A stretch of DNA of 64,000 nt from Armatimonadota bacterium (GCA_018268375.1 JAFDWS010000001.1:462627-526626), one strand, 5' to 3'; shown: positions 50,141 through 58,589, counted from the first letter of the stretch. Notes: a model not told the origin generated them from the letters alone. A program made the numbers and translations.

Positions 50141-52583
50141 CCTTCACCATCCAGTCGCACAAGTCTTCGAACGATATTCCCGCGGCTTTGGCCGCGTTCG
50201 GCACAAGGCTCGTCGCGGTCATGCCCGGCAAGGTATTGACCTCGAGGCAAACGATGCGGTCCCTGAGGACGATCATGTCGGTACGCGAGCAGCCCCGGCA
50301 GCCAAGAGCACGGTGCGCCTTCATCGCGTTTTCTTGGGCAATCTTTGTCTGTTCAGCGCTGATCCGGGCCGGGCAAATCTCGGTCGTAGCACCAGGCGTG
50401 TACTTGCTCTCAAAATCGTAGGCGCCACTCGCGGGAAGAATCTCGACGACCGGCAACACCTCTTCGCCCATCACCGGAACGCTGATTTCGATCCCCCGCA
50501 GCCACTCCTCGACCAGCACTTCGTCGCCGTATTGGAAAGCCTTTTCGACCGCCCTGCGCAACTCGGACTCGCTCTCGACAAATGAGAGGCCTACTGTCGA
50601 GCCCTGCGCGTTGGGCTTGACGACCCATCCGGTAGCCCCCGCCTCGTCCCATCCGGTAGCCCCCTCCTCGTTTGCAGGAGATGGCTTGTGCTCCGAAGAT
50701 GAGGAGGGGGTTGGGGGTGGAGCCACGGGATCCCCCTTCCGCAGAAGGACGCCCTTCGGCGTATCGAGCCCCGCCCGTTCAAGCACTTGCTTGGTCAACT
50801 GCTTGTCCATGGCAACGGCGCTCGCCTGGACTCCGCTACCTGTATAGGGCAAGTGGAGGAGCTCGAGCAGCCCTTGAATGGCACCGTCCTCCGCGTTCGT
50901 GCCGTGGACTGTCAAGAAGCACACGTCCGGCCGCTGCTGCCCGCTGAGGGCCGACAGATCGCCTTTGCTGAGGAGTAGTTCGCTGACATCGACCAGGAAG
51001 CTGTCGTACCCCTTTGCAAGCAAGGCTTCGTTGACCGCCCGGCCGCTGAGGATCGAAATCTCACGCTCGGCCGAGTCGCCGGCGTAGAGAACGGCAACAC
51101 GCGCCCTCTTTCCCGAGTCGAGGGCCCTCCGATGGTTGATCTCATTGACCAATCCTGGTGCGAACTCGCTGATGTTTCCTGCCCCCATCCCGACCACGAC
51201 GTCGCCTGGTCCGATCATTGCGGCGACCTTTCGGGGCAGAAGGTGCCGTTGCGGGACGTAGGTGCACGGCTTCGTCACCAGTTCGGCGATGCGGAAACTG
51301 CTCACACCAGGAATGGGGTCTTCGCGGGCGGGATAGATGTCCGTCAGCACGATCTCGTCGGCTTCCGACAATGCCGCCGCAAACTCCTTGATGAGGGGGG
51401 CCGTGCGCGAATAGAGGTGGGGCTGGTAGACCACGATCAGGCGTCTGGAGCCCCCTCCCTGGACGGGTTGGGATGGTTCGTGCCCCGACCGTATGGGGAG
51501 GGGGTAGGGGGCGGGGAGCCATCGCTCTCGCACGGCCTGGAGACTGGCGACAATCTCAGTGGGGTGGTGAGCGTAATCGTCAACGATGGTTATTTCGTCT
51601 TCTTGGAGCACTTGCAGACGGCGTTCGGCTCCGCCGAAATTGTAGATGGCTGCCAAGGCGGGCTGCAGCGCACTTTCTTCGGCATCTGAGATCAGGCGGA
51701 GAGTGACCATTGCCGCCGCTGCATTGAGATGGTTGTGCCTGCCAGCGATCTTTCCTCGATCTCTCATGGGCAAGAACCAACTTTCGAAGTCGTCACTGAA
51801 GTTGAACCAATCGTCCCACGAATTGATACCGTAGGCTTCTTTTGGCTCTGGCAATTGAACACCAAGCTCGTACGCTCCAGAATCCTCTGCACAGAAAAGC
51901 ACCCGTCCTTCCTGCGGCACACGAAGCAAGAACGCCTTCACCGTCTCCGTCAATCCCTCCCAGCTCCCGTGGAAGTCCACGTGGTCGAGTTCCAGGTTCG
52001 TGAGCACCGCAATGTAGGGGTCGAAGTCCCGGAGCGAATCGTAGGCCTCGCACGCTTCGACGACCGCCCACTCTCCCTTCCCCTCCACTATCGCACCACC
52101 AAACTCCGGCACCTCGGCGCCAACCACGATGGTCGGATCCAATCCCGCCGCGCGCAAGCCGGCTCCGATCATTCCGGTCGTCGTCGTCTTGCCGTGCGTA
52201 CCGGTCACAGCGATCGTCTTCTTCCCTTCAAGCAACCACCCTAGGACCTGCGAGCGCCGGAACAGGTCGCAACCCAATGTGCGAGCTGCAGCGACCTCGG
52301 GAGACGTGTCGAGATCGATCGCGTCCGTGAGAACAACCGCATCGCCGCGCTCGACAAAGTCGCCAGTGTGACCGATCCAAACGTCGATCCCCTCCTTTCT
52401 GAGTTCTTCGATCACGGCAGAAGGAGTCGAGTCCGTGCCGCGAACACAGTGACCGCGGTGCTTGAGCATGCGGGCGATGCCGCTCATGCCCGCGCCACCA
52501 ATGCCTACTAGAAAGAAGGCCGTCTTCGAGCGCAGAGCACTGCGATCAGCAAAGGCGGTTTCGATCTCATGCTTTGTCCTCAT
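50106..52583 (-). CDS. murC-ddl: MurC-Ddl fusion: UDP-MurNAc-L-Ala ligase and D-Ala-D-Ala ligase
   Basis: An 825-residue bifunctional enzyme. Residues 1 to about 465 are MurC (adds L-Ala to UDP-MurNAc): FLVGIGGAGMSGIARML, GTHGKTTTTGMI at about 130, TNLELDHVDFHGSWEG and YQPHLYSRTAPLIKEF. Residues about 478-825 are Ddl (makes D-Ala-D-Ala): AVLYAGDSAEREISILSGRA, DGAIQGLLELLHLPYTGSGV, VVKPNAQGSTVG and the ATP-grasp end LEVNTLPGMTATSL. Two stretches foreign to both families, residues about 355-379 and 620-642, are encoded by palindromic elements. The start overlaps the murG stop (ATGA); an upstream start is rejected. murB is absent from the cluster. MurC-Ddl fusions are known in Chlamydiae. Confidence 0.96.
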   Translation of the reverse strand: MRTKHEIETAFADRSALRSKTAFFLVGIGGAGMSGIARMLKHRGHCVRGTDSTPSAVIEELRKEGIDVWIGHTGDFVERGDAVVLTDAIDLDTSPEVAAARTLGCDLFRRSQVLGWLLEGKKTIAVTGTHGKTTTTGMIGAGLRAAGLDPTIVVGAEVPEFGGAIVEGKGEWAVVEACEAYDSLRDFDPYIAVLTNLELDHVDFHGSWEGLTETVKAFLLRVPQEGRVLFCAEDSGAYELGVQLPEPKEAYGINSWDDWFNFSDDFESWFLPMRDRGKIAGRHNHLNAAAAMVTLRLISDAEESALQPALAAIYNFGGAERRLQVLQEDEITIVDDYAHHPTEIVASLQAVRERWLPAPYPLPIRSGHEPSQPVQGGGSRRLIVVYQPHLYSRTAPLIKEFAAALSEADEIVLTDIYPAREDPIPGVSSFRIAELVTKPCTYVPQRHLLPRKVAAMIGPGDVVVGMGAGNISEFAPGLVNEINHRRALDSGKRARVAVLYAGDSAEREISILSGRAVNEALLAKGYDSFLVDVSELLLSKGDLSALSGQQRPDVCFLTVHGTNAEDGAIQGLLELLHLPYTGSGVQASAVAMDKQLTKQVLERAGLDTPKGVLLRKGDPVAPPPTPSSSSEHKPSPANEEGATGWDEAGATGWVVKPNAQGSTVGLSFVESESELRRAVEKAFQYGDEVLVEEWLRGIEISVPVMGEEVLPVVEILPASGAYDFESKYTPGATTEICPARISAEQTKIAQENAMKAHRALGCRGCSRTDMIVLRDRIVCLEVNTLPGMTATSLVPNAAKAAGISFEDLCDWMVKDALTRTRQETV
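50624..50657. repeat. 24-bp imperfect tandem duplication beside the ddl element
   Basis: CCCATCCGGTAGCCCCC(G/T)CCTCGT occurs twice, starting at about 50625 and 50649, with the second copy running into the palindromic element. On the protein side it gives GATGWDEAGATGW in the Ddl half. Confidence 0.75.
50658..50724 (-). repeat. palindromic repeat element inside the Ddl half
   Basis: A 67-bp copy matching the glyQ copy base for base at both ends (AGCCCCCTCCTCGT and GAGGAGGGGGTTGGGGGTGG plus AGCC). It is inverted relative to the gene and encodes a Pro/Ser-rich loop starting [15 protein letters not shown], just before the VVKPNAQGSTVG strand of Ddl. Confidence 0.9.
51449..51520 (-). repeat. palindromic repeat element inside the MurC half
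   Basis: A 72-bp diverged copy that opens AGCCCCCTCCC and ends GGGGAGGGGG...GGGGAGCC. It shares the 18-bp core GGATGGTTCGTGCCCCGA (51471-51488) with the glyQ copy. It encodes LPAPYPLPIRSGHEPSQPVQ between RERW and RRLIVVYQPH of MurC. Confidence 0.88.
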
Positions 52584-53707
52584 GCCCCCACCCCCTGGGC
52601 TTGTGGTTGATTCATCGCTTGCCGTGGAGCGATCAAGTCCAGAATGCGCTCGACCGCGTCGGGCACATCCCATTTGGCCAACGCGGCCTCGGCCTGTACC
52701 CGCGCGTCGCGGTCGTTGATCCAAGAGAGGATTCGGGGCTCCAAAGTGCTGGCGGCCATGTCCTTTTGTTCCAAGACCTCAGCCGCTCCCATGTCTGCGA
52801 ATTCGACCGCATTGAGCCTCTGGTGGTCCCCAAACGCATGGGGGAAAGGCACCAAGATCGAAGGCTTGCGAAAGGCGGCCAGCTCTGCCAGTGTTCCCGC
52901 TCCCGATCGGCAGACTGCGACCGAACAGGAGAAGAGCGCCGAAGCCATTTCGTCGGCGTCCAAATAAGCCTTGATCGCGTAGTCCCCCCTCACTGCCAGC
53001 TTTTGCAGCGACGCAGCCGTGCTCTCAAAGTGTGTGAGCCCAGTCACGTGCAACCACTGAACCTCTGTCCTCGCCATCCGCACCGCTGTCGCCAAAGCCA
53101 CATCGTTCAACGCCACCGCGCCCTGAGAGCCTCCCACGACGAGGACGATTGGCGCAGCCTTCTCCAAAGAATGGGTGAGGGGCAACTTGCCTTGGGCTGA
53201 GTCGCGCAGGGCCCGGCGGATCGGCATGCCCGTCCGAACGAGACGGCAGCCATGGAACCATTTTGAGGTCGACTCGAAGACGGTCATAACGGCTTCTGAA
53301 CCGTGGCTCAAGAGCCTGTTCGTCCGCCCGGGAACGGTGTTCTGCTCATGCAGCCAATAGGGTACGCCCAGCTTTCTTGCCGCGTTCACGACCGGGGCGC
53401 TCGCGTAGCCGCCGGTGGAGAAAACAGCCTCAGCGCGCTCGGACTGGAGAGACCGGAGGGCCATCTGCGTCGATTTGAGCAGCGTAAGGACCGAGCGCAC
53501 TCCCTTGGGTGTCCAAAAACGGTAGACCGGGCCGCTCGGAAACCCTTCAAAGGGCAAGCCCACTTTCTCGCACTGGCCACCTTCGATGCCTCGTAGAGAC
53601 CCGAGATATCGGACGTCCCAGCCTCGCTCGACCGCTGCTTGCGCCGTTTCAAGCGCGGGAAACACGTGGCCGCCGGTGCCACCGCCCGTCACGACTAGAC
53701 GCTTCAT
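52580..53707 (-). CDS. murG: UDP-GlcNAc transferase MurG
   Basis: MurG, 375 residues, transfers GlcNAc from UDP-GlcNAc to lipid I to give lipid II at the inner membrane face. Motifs are VVTGGGTGGHVFPALETA, EAVFSTGGYASAPVVNAARK, LHEQNTVPGRTNRLL, VVGGSQGAVALNDV, and the UDP-binding block CRSGAGTLAELAAFRKPSIL with VPFPHAFGDHQ. It overlaps ftsW by 59 bp and murC-ddl by 4 bp. Confidence 0.97.
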   Translation of the reverse strand: MKRLVVTGGGTGGHVFPALETAQAAVERGWDVRYLGSLRGIEGGQCEKVGLPFEGFPSGPVYRFWTPKGVRSVLTLLKSTQMALRSLQSERAEAVFSTGGYASAPVVNAARKLGVPYWLHEQNTVPGRTNRLLSHGSEAVMTVFESTSKWFHGCRLVRTGMPIRRALRDSAQGKLPLTHSLEKAAPIVLVVGGSQGAVALNDVALATAVRMARTEVQWLHVTGLTHFESTAASLQKLAVRGDYAIKAYLDADEMASALFSCSVAVCRSGAGTLAELAAFRKPSILVPFPHAFGDHQRLNAVEFADMGAAEVLEQKDMAASTLEPRILSWINDRDARVQAEAALAKWDVPDAVERILDLIAPRQAMNQPQAQGVGA

Positions 53708-54869
53708 CGGTCACCTCCTGAGCCGCGGGCCGCAGGACAGATTGGCAAACTCCCAGCGCCATCCAAAGGGCCAACAAACTGGATCCGCCATAGCTTACAA
53801 AGGGCATCGGGACACCGATCGGTGGGGCAAATCCGTTCGCCATGACGACGTTGGTACACGCTTGGACTCCTATCCACGATGCCACGCCACCCAAGACCAA
53901 TTTACCGAACCGGTCGTCGGCGCTCCGGGCCAAGACCATCAAGCGCCATGTCGCGCCGCCCATCAAGGCAAGGACCGCGAGCGCGCCGACCAAACCCGTC
54001 TCTTCAGCGATCGTCGTCAATACGAAGTCCGTGGTCGGTGCAGGCAGGGTGTGCTTAGCGCGGCCCTCGCCCAAGCCCAACCCGAAAGCACCGCCATTGG
54101 CCATGGCGGCCTCGCTCTGTGTCGTCTGGTACCCGATGCTCTCGATGTTGTCGCTGCTCCAGCGGTCGCCATGGTGGAGGATCCGCTCCATGCGATAGGG
54201 TTCTTCGACGACCAACAGTGTGACGACGACGGCGCAACACACACCGAGGGTGACGAGGGAGCCGCGACTGACGCCGCCCAGGAACAGCATCGCGCCAGTG
54301 ACGACGACAATGACCATGCCCGTCGCCAGGTCGGGTTCGATGACGATGAGCCCAACCGCAAGCAAAACGAGGAGGAGCGGCCAAGACCGCTTGATCCGAG
54401 GCATCCAGACCCAGTCCAAGTTCTCGGCCCAATGGGTAGGGCGTCGCGGAGGCTTCGGAGCCTGCTTCCGGCCCGCAAGGATCGCGGCAAGGACGAGAAT
54501 GACGAAGAGCTTTGCGAACTCGGCAGGCTGGACTGTGAAGACCTTTAAATCGATCCAGCGCTTGGCGCCGTTGATCTCCGTGCCGATTAGCTTCACGACT
54601 ACCAGACCGACGACGGTCAGCCCATAGCCGAGCCAAGCGAGGCTGCGCCAGTTTCTCTTGGAAACCATCCAGCAACCAAGGGCGCCGATGACGGCGACAA
54701 TGCTCGCCAGGAGCTGGCTACGGAACTCTCGGGGCACGACCATGCCATCGGCGGCGGCGCGTGCGTAGCCCGCGTCGTAAATCGCGAGGAGTCCGACGAT
54801 CGTCGAGGCGATCCCAAGCCAGAGCAGCACGGGATCCCACTTCCATGTCCTGTTCATTCGGTCTTCCAT
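53649..54869 (-). CDS. ftsW: SEDS-family peptidoglycan polymerase FtsW
   Basis: FtsW, about 406 residues, the SEDS glycosyltransferase that polymerises septal peptidoglycan with its partner PBP. Ten TM helices are predicted. SEDS motifs include GAKRWIDLKVFTVQPAEFAK, LLLVLLAVGLIVIEPDLATG, the AEETGLVGALAVL loop and PMPFVSYGGSSLLALW near the C terminus. The start is ATG 54869 or 54857; a -10 box lies 7 nt before the first. The 3' end reaches 59 bp into murG. Confidence 0.95.
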   Translation of the reverse strand: MEDRMNRTWKWDPVLLWLGIASTIVGLLAIYDAGYARAAADGMVVPREFRSQLLASIVAVIGALGCWMVSKRNWRSLAWLGYGLTVVGLVVVKLIGTEINGAKRWIDLKVFTVQPAEFAKLFVILVLAAILAGRKQAPKPPRRPTHWAENLDWVWMPRIKRSWPLLLVLLAVGLIVIEPDLATGMVIVVVTGAMLFLGGVSRGSLVTLGVCCAVVVTLLVVEEPYRMERILHHGDRWSSDNIESIGYQTTQSEAAMANGGAFGLGLGEGRAKHTLPAPTTDFVLTTIAEETGLVGALAVLALMGGATWRLMVLARSADDRFGKLVLGGVASWIGVQACTNVVMANGFAPPIGVPMPFVSYGGSSLLALWMALGVCQSVLRPAAQEVTDEASSRDGRWHRRPRVSRA

Positions 54870-54876
54870 GACCTCA

Positions 54877-54882
54877 AATCTA
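54877..54882 (-). promoter_or_regulatory. internal -10 box TAGATT before ftsW
   Basis: On the minus strand TAGATT, embedded in ATTATAGATT, ends 7 nt before the ftsW ATG. It occupies the only sizeable gap (38 bp) in this part of the cluster and could provide an internal leaderless promoter. GAGG in the 7-nt gap could equally be a ribosome site. Confidence 0.35.
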
Positions 54883-54907
54883 TAATTCCTAGAGACGGTG
54901 ATCGAAC

Positions 54908-56293
54908 CTAGCTTGATTCGAACCAACGCCGAGCCATGGCGCGAAACGCTTCGCCACGCTCCTTGAAGTTCGCGTAAGGCTCAGCACTTGCGCACCCGGG
55001 TGCAAGGACGACCGCCTCTCCAGGCTGGGCCGCTTTGCAGGCTGCGTCGAACGCCGCGTCCATTGTAGCATAACTGGGCCAGTGCTCGCCAAGCATTGCA
55101 TTCATACGTTCAGGTTTTGGGCCAAAAACATATACGCAATGAGGCGTATTGCGCAAATACTCGCCCACTGGCGCAAAGTCAAGGTTCTTCGTCACGCCGC
55201 CGATGAGCAAGTGCTGTGGCTGATTCAGGCTCCGACTACTAGCGATGACGGCGGCAGGGTTCGTGCACATCGAGTTGTTCACGACAAGCACCCCGCCCCG
55301 CTCACCCAGGCGCTCCATCCTGTTCGATAAGCCTCGGAAGTCTTTCAGTGCCTCGAGCATGCCCCCGTTGGGCGCCGCCACCGAGGTCGCCATCTCCCAC
55401 GCCATCATCGCGTTCGTCACGTTGTGCTCTCCCAGGAGCGGGAGGTCTTCGATGGACATCGAGGTGCCGGACAACGAAAGAGTACTCCCGCTCCTATGGG
55501 TCGAGCCCGTGCCTGGCTGTGACCCCGACGGGCTAAAAGCGACCTTGCCGACGTCGTCCGGAATGGCCGAGGCCAGCACGTCCGAAGGGAGGCTCGGTTC
55601 GTCAAGGTTGAAGACAGCCGTGTCCCCAGCTCCCATGTTTGAGAAGATTCGGAGCTTTGTGTTAAAGTAATCGGCAAATAACTTATACCGATCCATGTGA
55701 TCTGGTGTGATGTTCGTGATGGCGGCAACCCGGGGCCGAAACGTCGACGCCCACTCCAATTGATAGCTGCTGATCTCCGCAACCAGGAACTCATCGGCCC
55801 CTGCGGCTAGGGCGGCGTCGGTCAAGGTCTGCTCCGGATAACCGCTGCCAGCAATGTTTCCGCAAAGCCTCGCCTCCTGCCCTGCTCCGCTGAGCAACAG
55901 CCACAGCAGTACGGTCGTCGTGCTCTTCCCGTTGGTCCCCGTGATCGCCAGGATAGGCGCCCGCGCGATGCGAAAGGCGAACTCCACCTCGCTCCAGACT
56001 TCTCTGCCACGCGACAGCATGTCGCGGATCGCGGGATGGTTCTGAGGAAAGCCCGGGGAAACGACAAGAAGCTCATAGTCGGCAGGATCCAGGCGTCCGT
56101 GCCATCCCGTCACCGCCTCGACACCGGCCGCATCCAGCTCGTCGACCGCCTTGAGGACAGGAGCACTGTCGTTTGGTTTCTGGTCGAAGACGGTCGCGCT
56201 ACCCCCAAGGGCCTGAACTGCTTTGCCGATTGAGACGCCGCTGACCCCCATGCCGGCGACGGCGATGCGCTTTCCGCTAGGCTCAAATTTCAT
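54908..56293 (-). CDS. murD: UDP-MurNAc-L-Ala:D-Glu ligase MurD
   Basis: MurD, 461 residues, adds D-Glu to UDP-MurNAc-L-Ala. Seen are RIAVAGMGVSGVSIGKAV, LLVVSPGFPQNHPAI, ITGTNGKSTTTVLLWLLL (P-loop), EISSYQLEWASTFRPRVAAI, TPDHMDRY and the C-terminal region with LIGGVTKNLDFAPV and VLAPGCASAEPYANFKERGE (family SFDxFxxFxxRG-like block). The ATG overlaps the mraY stop by 4 bp; a longer upstream frame inside mraY is rejected. An unusual Gly/Ser/Thr-rich loop occurs at about residues 280-300. Confidence 0.95.
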   Translation of the reverse strand: MKFEPSGKRIAVAGMGVSGVSIGKAVQALGGSATVFDQKPNDSAPVLKAVDELDAAGVEAVTGWHGRLDPADYELLVVSPGFPQNHPAIRDMLSRGREVWSEVEFAFRIARAPILAITGTNGKSTTTVLLWLLLSGAGQEARLCGNIAGSGYPEQTLTDAALAAGADEFLVAEISSYQLEWASTFRPRVAAITNITPDHMDRYKLFADYFNTKLRIFSNMGAGDTAVFNLDEPSLPSDVLASAIPDDVGKVAFSPSGSQPGTGSTHRSGSTLSLSGTSMSIEDLPLLGEHNVTNAMMAWEMATSVAAPNGGMLEALKDFRGLSNRMERLGERGGVLVVNNSMCTNPAAVIASSRSLNQPQHLLIGGVTKNLDFAPVGEYLRNTPHCVYVFGPKPERMNAMLGEHWPSYATMDAAFDAACKAAQPGEAVVLAPGCASAEPYANFKERGEAFRAMARRWFESS

Positions 56294-57231
56294 TGCCGGC
56301 TGTCCCCAAAATGCAGGATCCACCACGAGGCCGCCAATCCAAGGACCAACTGGACAAGGACGAACATCGCTGTCACCCTTGTCTCCGGCCAGCCCGCCGC
56401 CTGGAACCCATGATGGACGGGCGTTTTGAATGGGAACAGCCGCTTGCCCTTTCTCAGCTTCGCCGACGCAATTTGGAGGGGGCCGGGAATTGTCTCGACC
56501 AGCAGCAGAGCCGAAAGCAGCAACACAGGCCACACGAGTTCGTAGGCGGGATTCGGCGTCGCCACGCCCAGTAGCTTCGTCACAACCAGCCCAAAGAGGG
56601 CGCCGATCGGCAACGAGCCGACATCGCCCATGAACACCTTTGCTGGCGGCGCATTCAGCATCAGGAACGGCACGAAGGACATGCCGAGGCCCAACATGAG
56701 CGGGCTCGTCTCCACTTTCGCAAACGCAAGCGAAAACGCCAACACGAGGCCCACACCGCCGGCGAGGCCGTCCAGCCCGTCGACGAAGTTGTAGGCATTC
56801 GCGAAGAACAAAACGATGAACCCGGTCACCGCCGCTGTCCAGAGTTCAGTTCCGAAGCAGGCGAGCACCACAAAGGGCAGCGTCTGCAAGATCAGCTTCG
56901 GGATCCAGTCGAGGCCTCGCTTGCCCTTGACGAGCCGCGGAACGAGGAAATCATCGAGCAGGCCGATGAAGGCAAACCATCCGATGATGCTTGCCCAAAC
57001 CGCACTGTCGTGCCCCCAGTTTAAACCCAGGGCTGTGAATTGTCCGGCAAGAATGATCAGGCCGCCCATGGTGGGCGTGCCTTGCTTGGCCGCATGCTCG
57101 GGCACATATGCGCTCACCGTTTGCCTGCTGTTCAGTTTCAAAAGGAGTTGGTAGGTCAAGGGTGCAGCGATACTCGATGCGATGAGCGATGCGCCACCGG
57201 CCGTGACGAGAAAGTCCGTCAGTTGGCTCAT
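56290..57231 (-). CDS. mraY: phospho-MurNAc-pentapeptide transferase MraY
   Basis: MraY, 313 residues, moves phospho-MurNAc-pentapeptide to undecaprenyl phosphate to form lipid I. About ten TM helices. Signature segments are AKQGTPTMGGLIILAG, FIGLLDDFLV (catalytic Asp pair), NAYNFVDGLDGLAGG and FMGDVGSLPIGALFG, and the HHGFQAAGWPETRV loop. It links to UppS, which supplies the lipid. The overlap with murF is 4 bp. Confidence 0.96.
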   Translation of the reverse strand: MSQLTDFLVTAGGASLIASSIAAPLTYQLLLKLNSRQTVSAYVPEHAAKQGTPTMGGLIILAGQFTALGLNWGHDSAVWASIIGWFAFIGLLDDFLVPRLVKGKRGLDWIPKLILQTLPFVVLACFGTELWTAAVTGFIVLFFANAYNFVDGLDGLAGGVGLVLAFSLAFAKVETSPLMLGLGMSFVPFLMLNAPPAKVFMGDVGSLPIGALFGLVVTKLLGVATPNPAYELVWPVLLLSALLLVETIPGPLQIASAKLRKGKRLFPFKTPVHHGFQAAGWPETRVTAMFVLVQLVLGLAASWWILHFGDSRQ

Positions 57232-58589
57232 TGCAGACCCTCCAAGGCCCTCTCGAGCCCGAGCGCGCGACTTCCCTTGATCAACACGACATCGCCCTCT
57301 TGCAGTTCACCGAGGAAGCGACGCACGTGCTCAATGTCCAGTTCTTCCTCGCTTGTGATGTTCTGGGACGGATAGCCGGCCATCGTCGCTTCGTCGGCAA
57401 TGAAACGGGTCGGCCCGCCGGTCAAGAAGACGCGGTCGACTGGTGCCGTCGCCAGAGCTTTGCCCACCATCCGGTGCCCGCTCTCGGCGAACTCGCCCAG
57501 CTCTCGCATCTCCCCCAGAACGGCAAGGCGACGCCCACCGACGGTCAATTCGGATAGCGTCTGAATGGCCGCCACCGTCGAGTCAGGGCTTGCGTTGTAG
57601 GTGTCGAGGAGGATCGTCGCCCCGTTGACAGCTAACACCTCCAAACGCATGGGAGGCAGGTGGGCGTCCTGCAGACCTTCTGCCGCCGCCTCGACCGAGG
57701 CTCCCGCCACGTGGGCGGCCAGCATGGCAGCTGAGGCGTTCAAGGCTTGGTGGCGCCCGATCGCTGGCAGCTTGGACTCGACGACACGCCCGTCAAGCGA
57801 CAGCCTCACCACCGACGACTCCAATCCGAGCGACCGGTACCCCACCACTCTGCAGTCGGCCTCTTGCGAAAAGCCGAACGAGAGCGTGGGGGCAGCAGAC
57901 CGATCGCAGAGTTCCGACCAAAAGTCGTCTTCGCGCCAGACGATGGCGGTGCCCGTGTTTGGTAGCGCCTCGAGCAGCTCCGCCTTTGCGCGCATGATGC
58001 CTTCCCGCGAGCCGCCGACCTTTTCGATGTGGGCAGTGCCGACGCATGTCACGACGCCTATCGTTGGCTCCGTAAACGAGGCCAAGTGGGCGATCTGGCC
58101 AAGGCCACGCATCGCCATCTCGATCACCGCCACTTTCTGCTTTCGCAGGTTCGCCCAAACGAGGGGAGACGTGTATTCGGTGTTCTTGTTCGCGGGACTC
58201 TTCAGCACCTTGCCGAGGCTCGCCAACGCGGCGGCAGTGAACTCCTTGGTCGATGTCTTGCCGTTGCTTCCTGTGATCCCGATGACAGGCCCGGAGAATG
58301 TCCTGCGCTTCGTCAACGCGAAACGGGCAAGAGCGTCGACAAGGTTTTCGACGAGAATGTGGGGGCCAGGGACCGGACGCTCCGCCATGACCGCCGTCGC
58401 CCCCATCGCAACAACCTGAGCGGCGAAGTCATGGCCGTCATGACGGTCACCCTTGATCGCGAGGAAAAGGTCGCCGATCTCGACATCGCGGCTATCGAGA
58501 GCGAATCCGGTGATGAGCTGATAGGGCGCGACCCCGACGAGCGAGCCGCCGCAGGCGCTAGCGAAGTCCTCGACCGTGACCGGCCTCAA
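57228..58589 (-). CDS. murF: UDP-MurNAc-tripeptide:D-Ala-D-Ala ligase MurF
   Basis: MurF, 453 residues, adds D-Ala-D-Ala (made by the Ddl half downstream) to the UDP-MurNAc-tripeptide. Motifs are GFALDSRDVEIGDLFLAIKG, VIGITGSNGKTSTKEFTAAA (P-loop), EMAMRGLGQIAHLASFTEP, GTAHIEKVGGSREGIMRAKA and the C-terminal LDTYNASPDSTVAAIQTL and LGEMRELGEFAESGHRMVG. Overlaps of 4 bp on both sides. Confidence 0.96.
   Translation of the reverse strand: MRPVTVEDFASACGGSLVGVAPYQLITGFALDSRDVEIGDLFLAIKGDRHDGHDFAAQVVAMGATAVMAERPVPGPHILVENLVDALARFALTKRRTFSGPVIGITGSNGKTSTKEFTAAALASLGKVLKSPANKNTEYTSPLVWANLRKQKVAVIEMAMRGLGQIAHLASFTEPTIGVVTCVGTAHIEKVGGSREGIMRAKAELLEALPNTGTAIVWREDDFWSELCDRSAAPTLSFGFSQEADCRVVGYRSLGLESSVVRLSLDGRVVESKLPAIGRHQALNASAAMLAAHVAGASVEAAAEGLQDAHLPPMRLEVLAVNGATILLDTYNASPDSTVAAIQTLSELTVGGRRLAVLGEMRELGEFAESGHRMVGKALATAPVDRVFLTGGPTRFIADEATMAGYPSQNITSEEELDIEHVRRFLGELQEGDVVLIKGSRALGLERALEGLQ

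Noticed and set aside
50106..52583. Sequencing or assembly error creating a MurC-Ddl fusion
   Set aside because: Both halves are complete, joined by a clean linker in one frame, and the same fusion is known in Chlamydiae.
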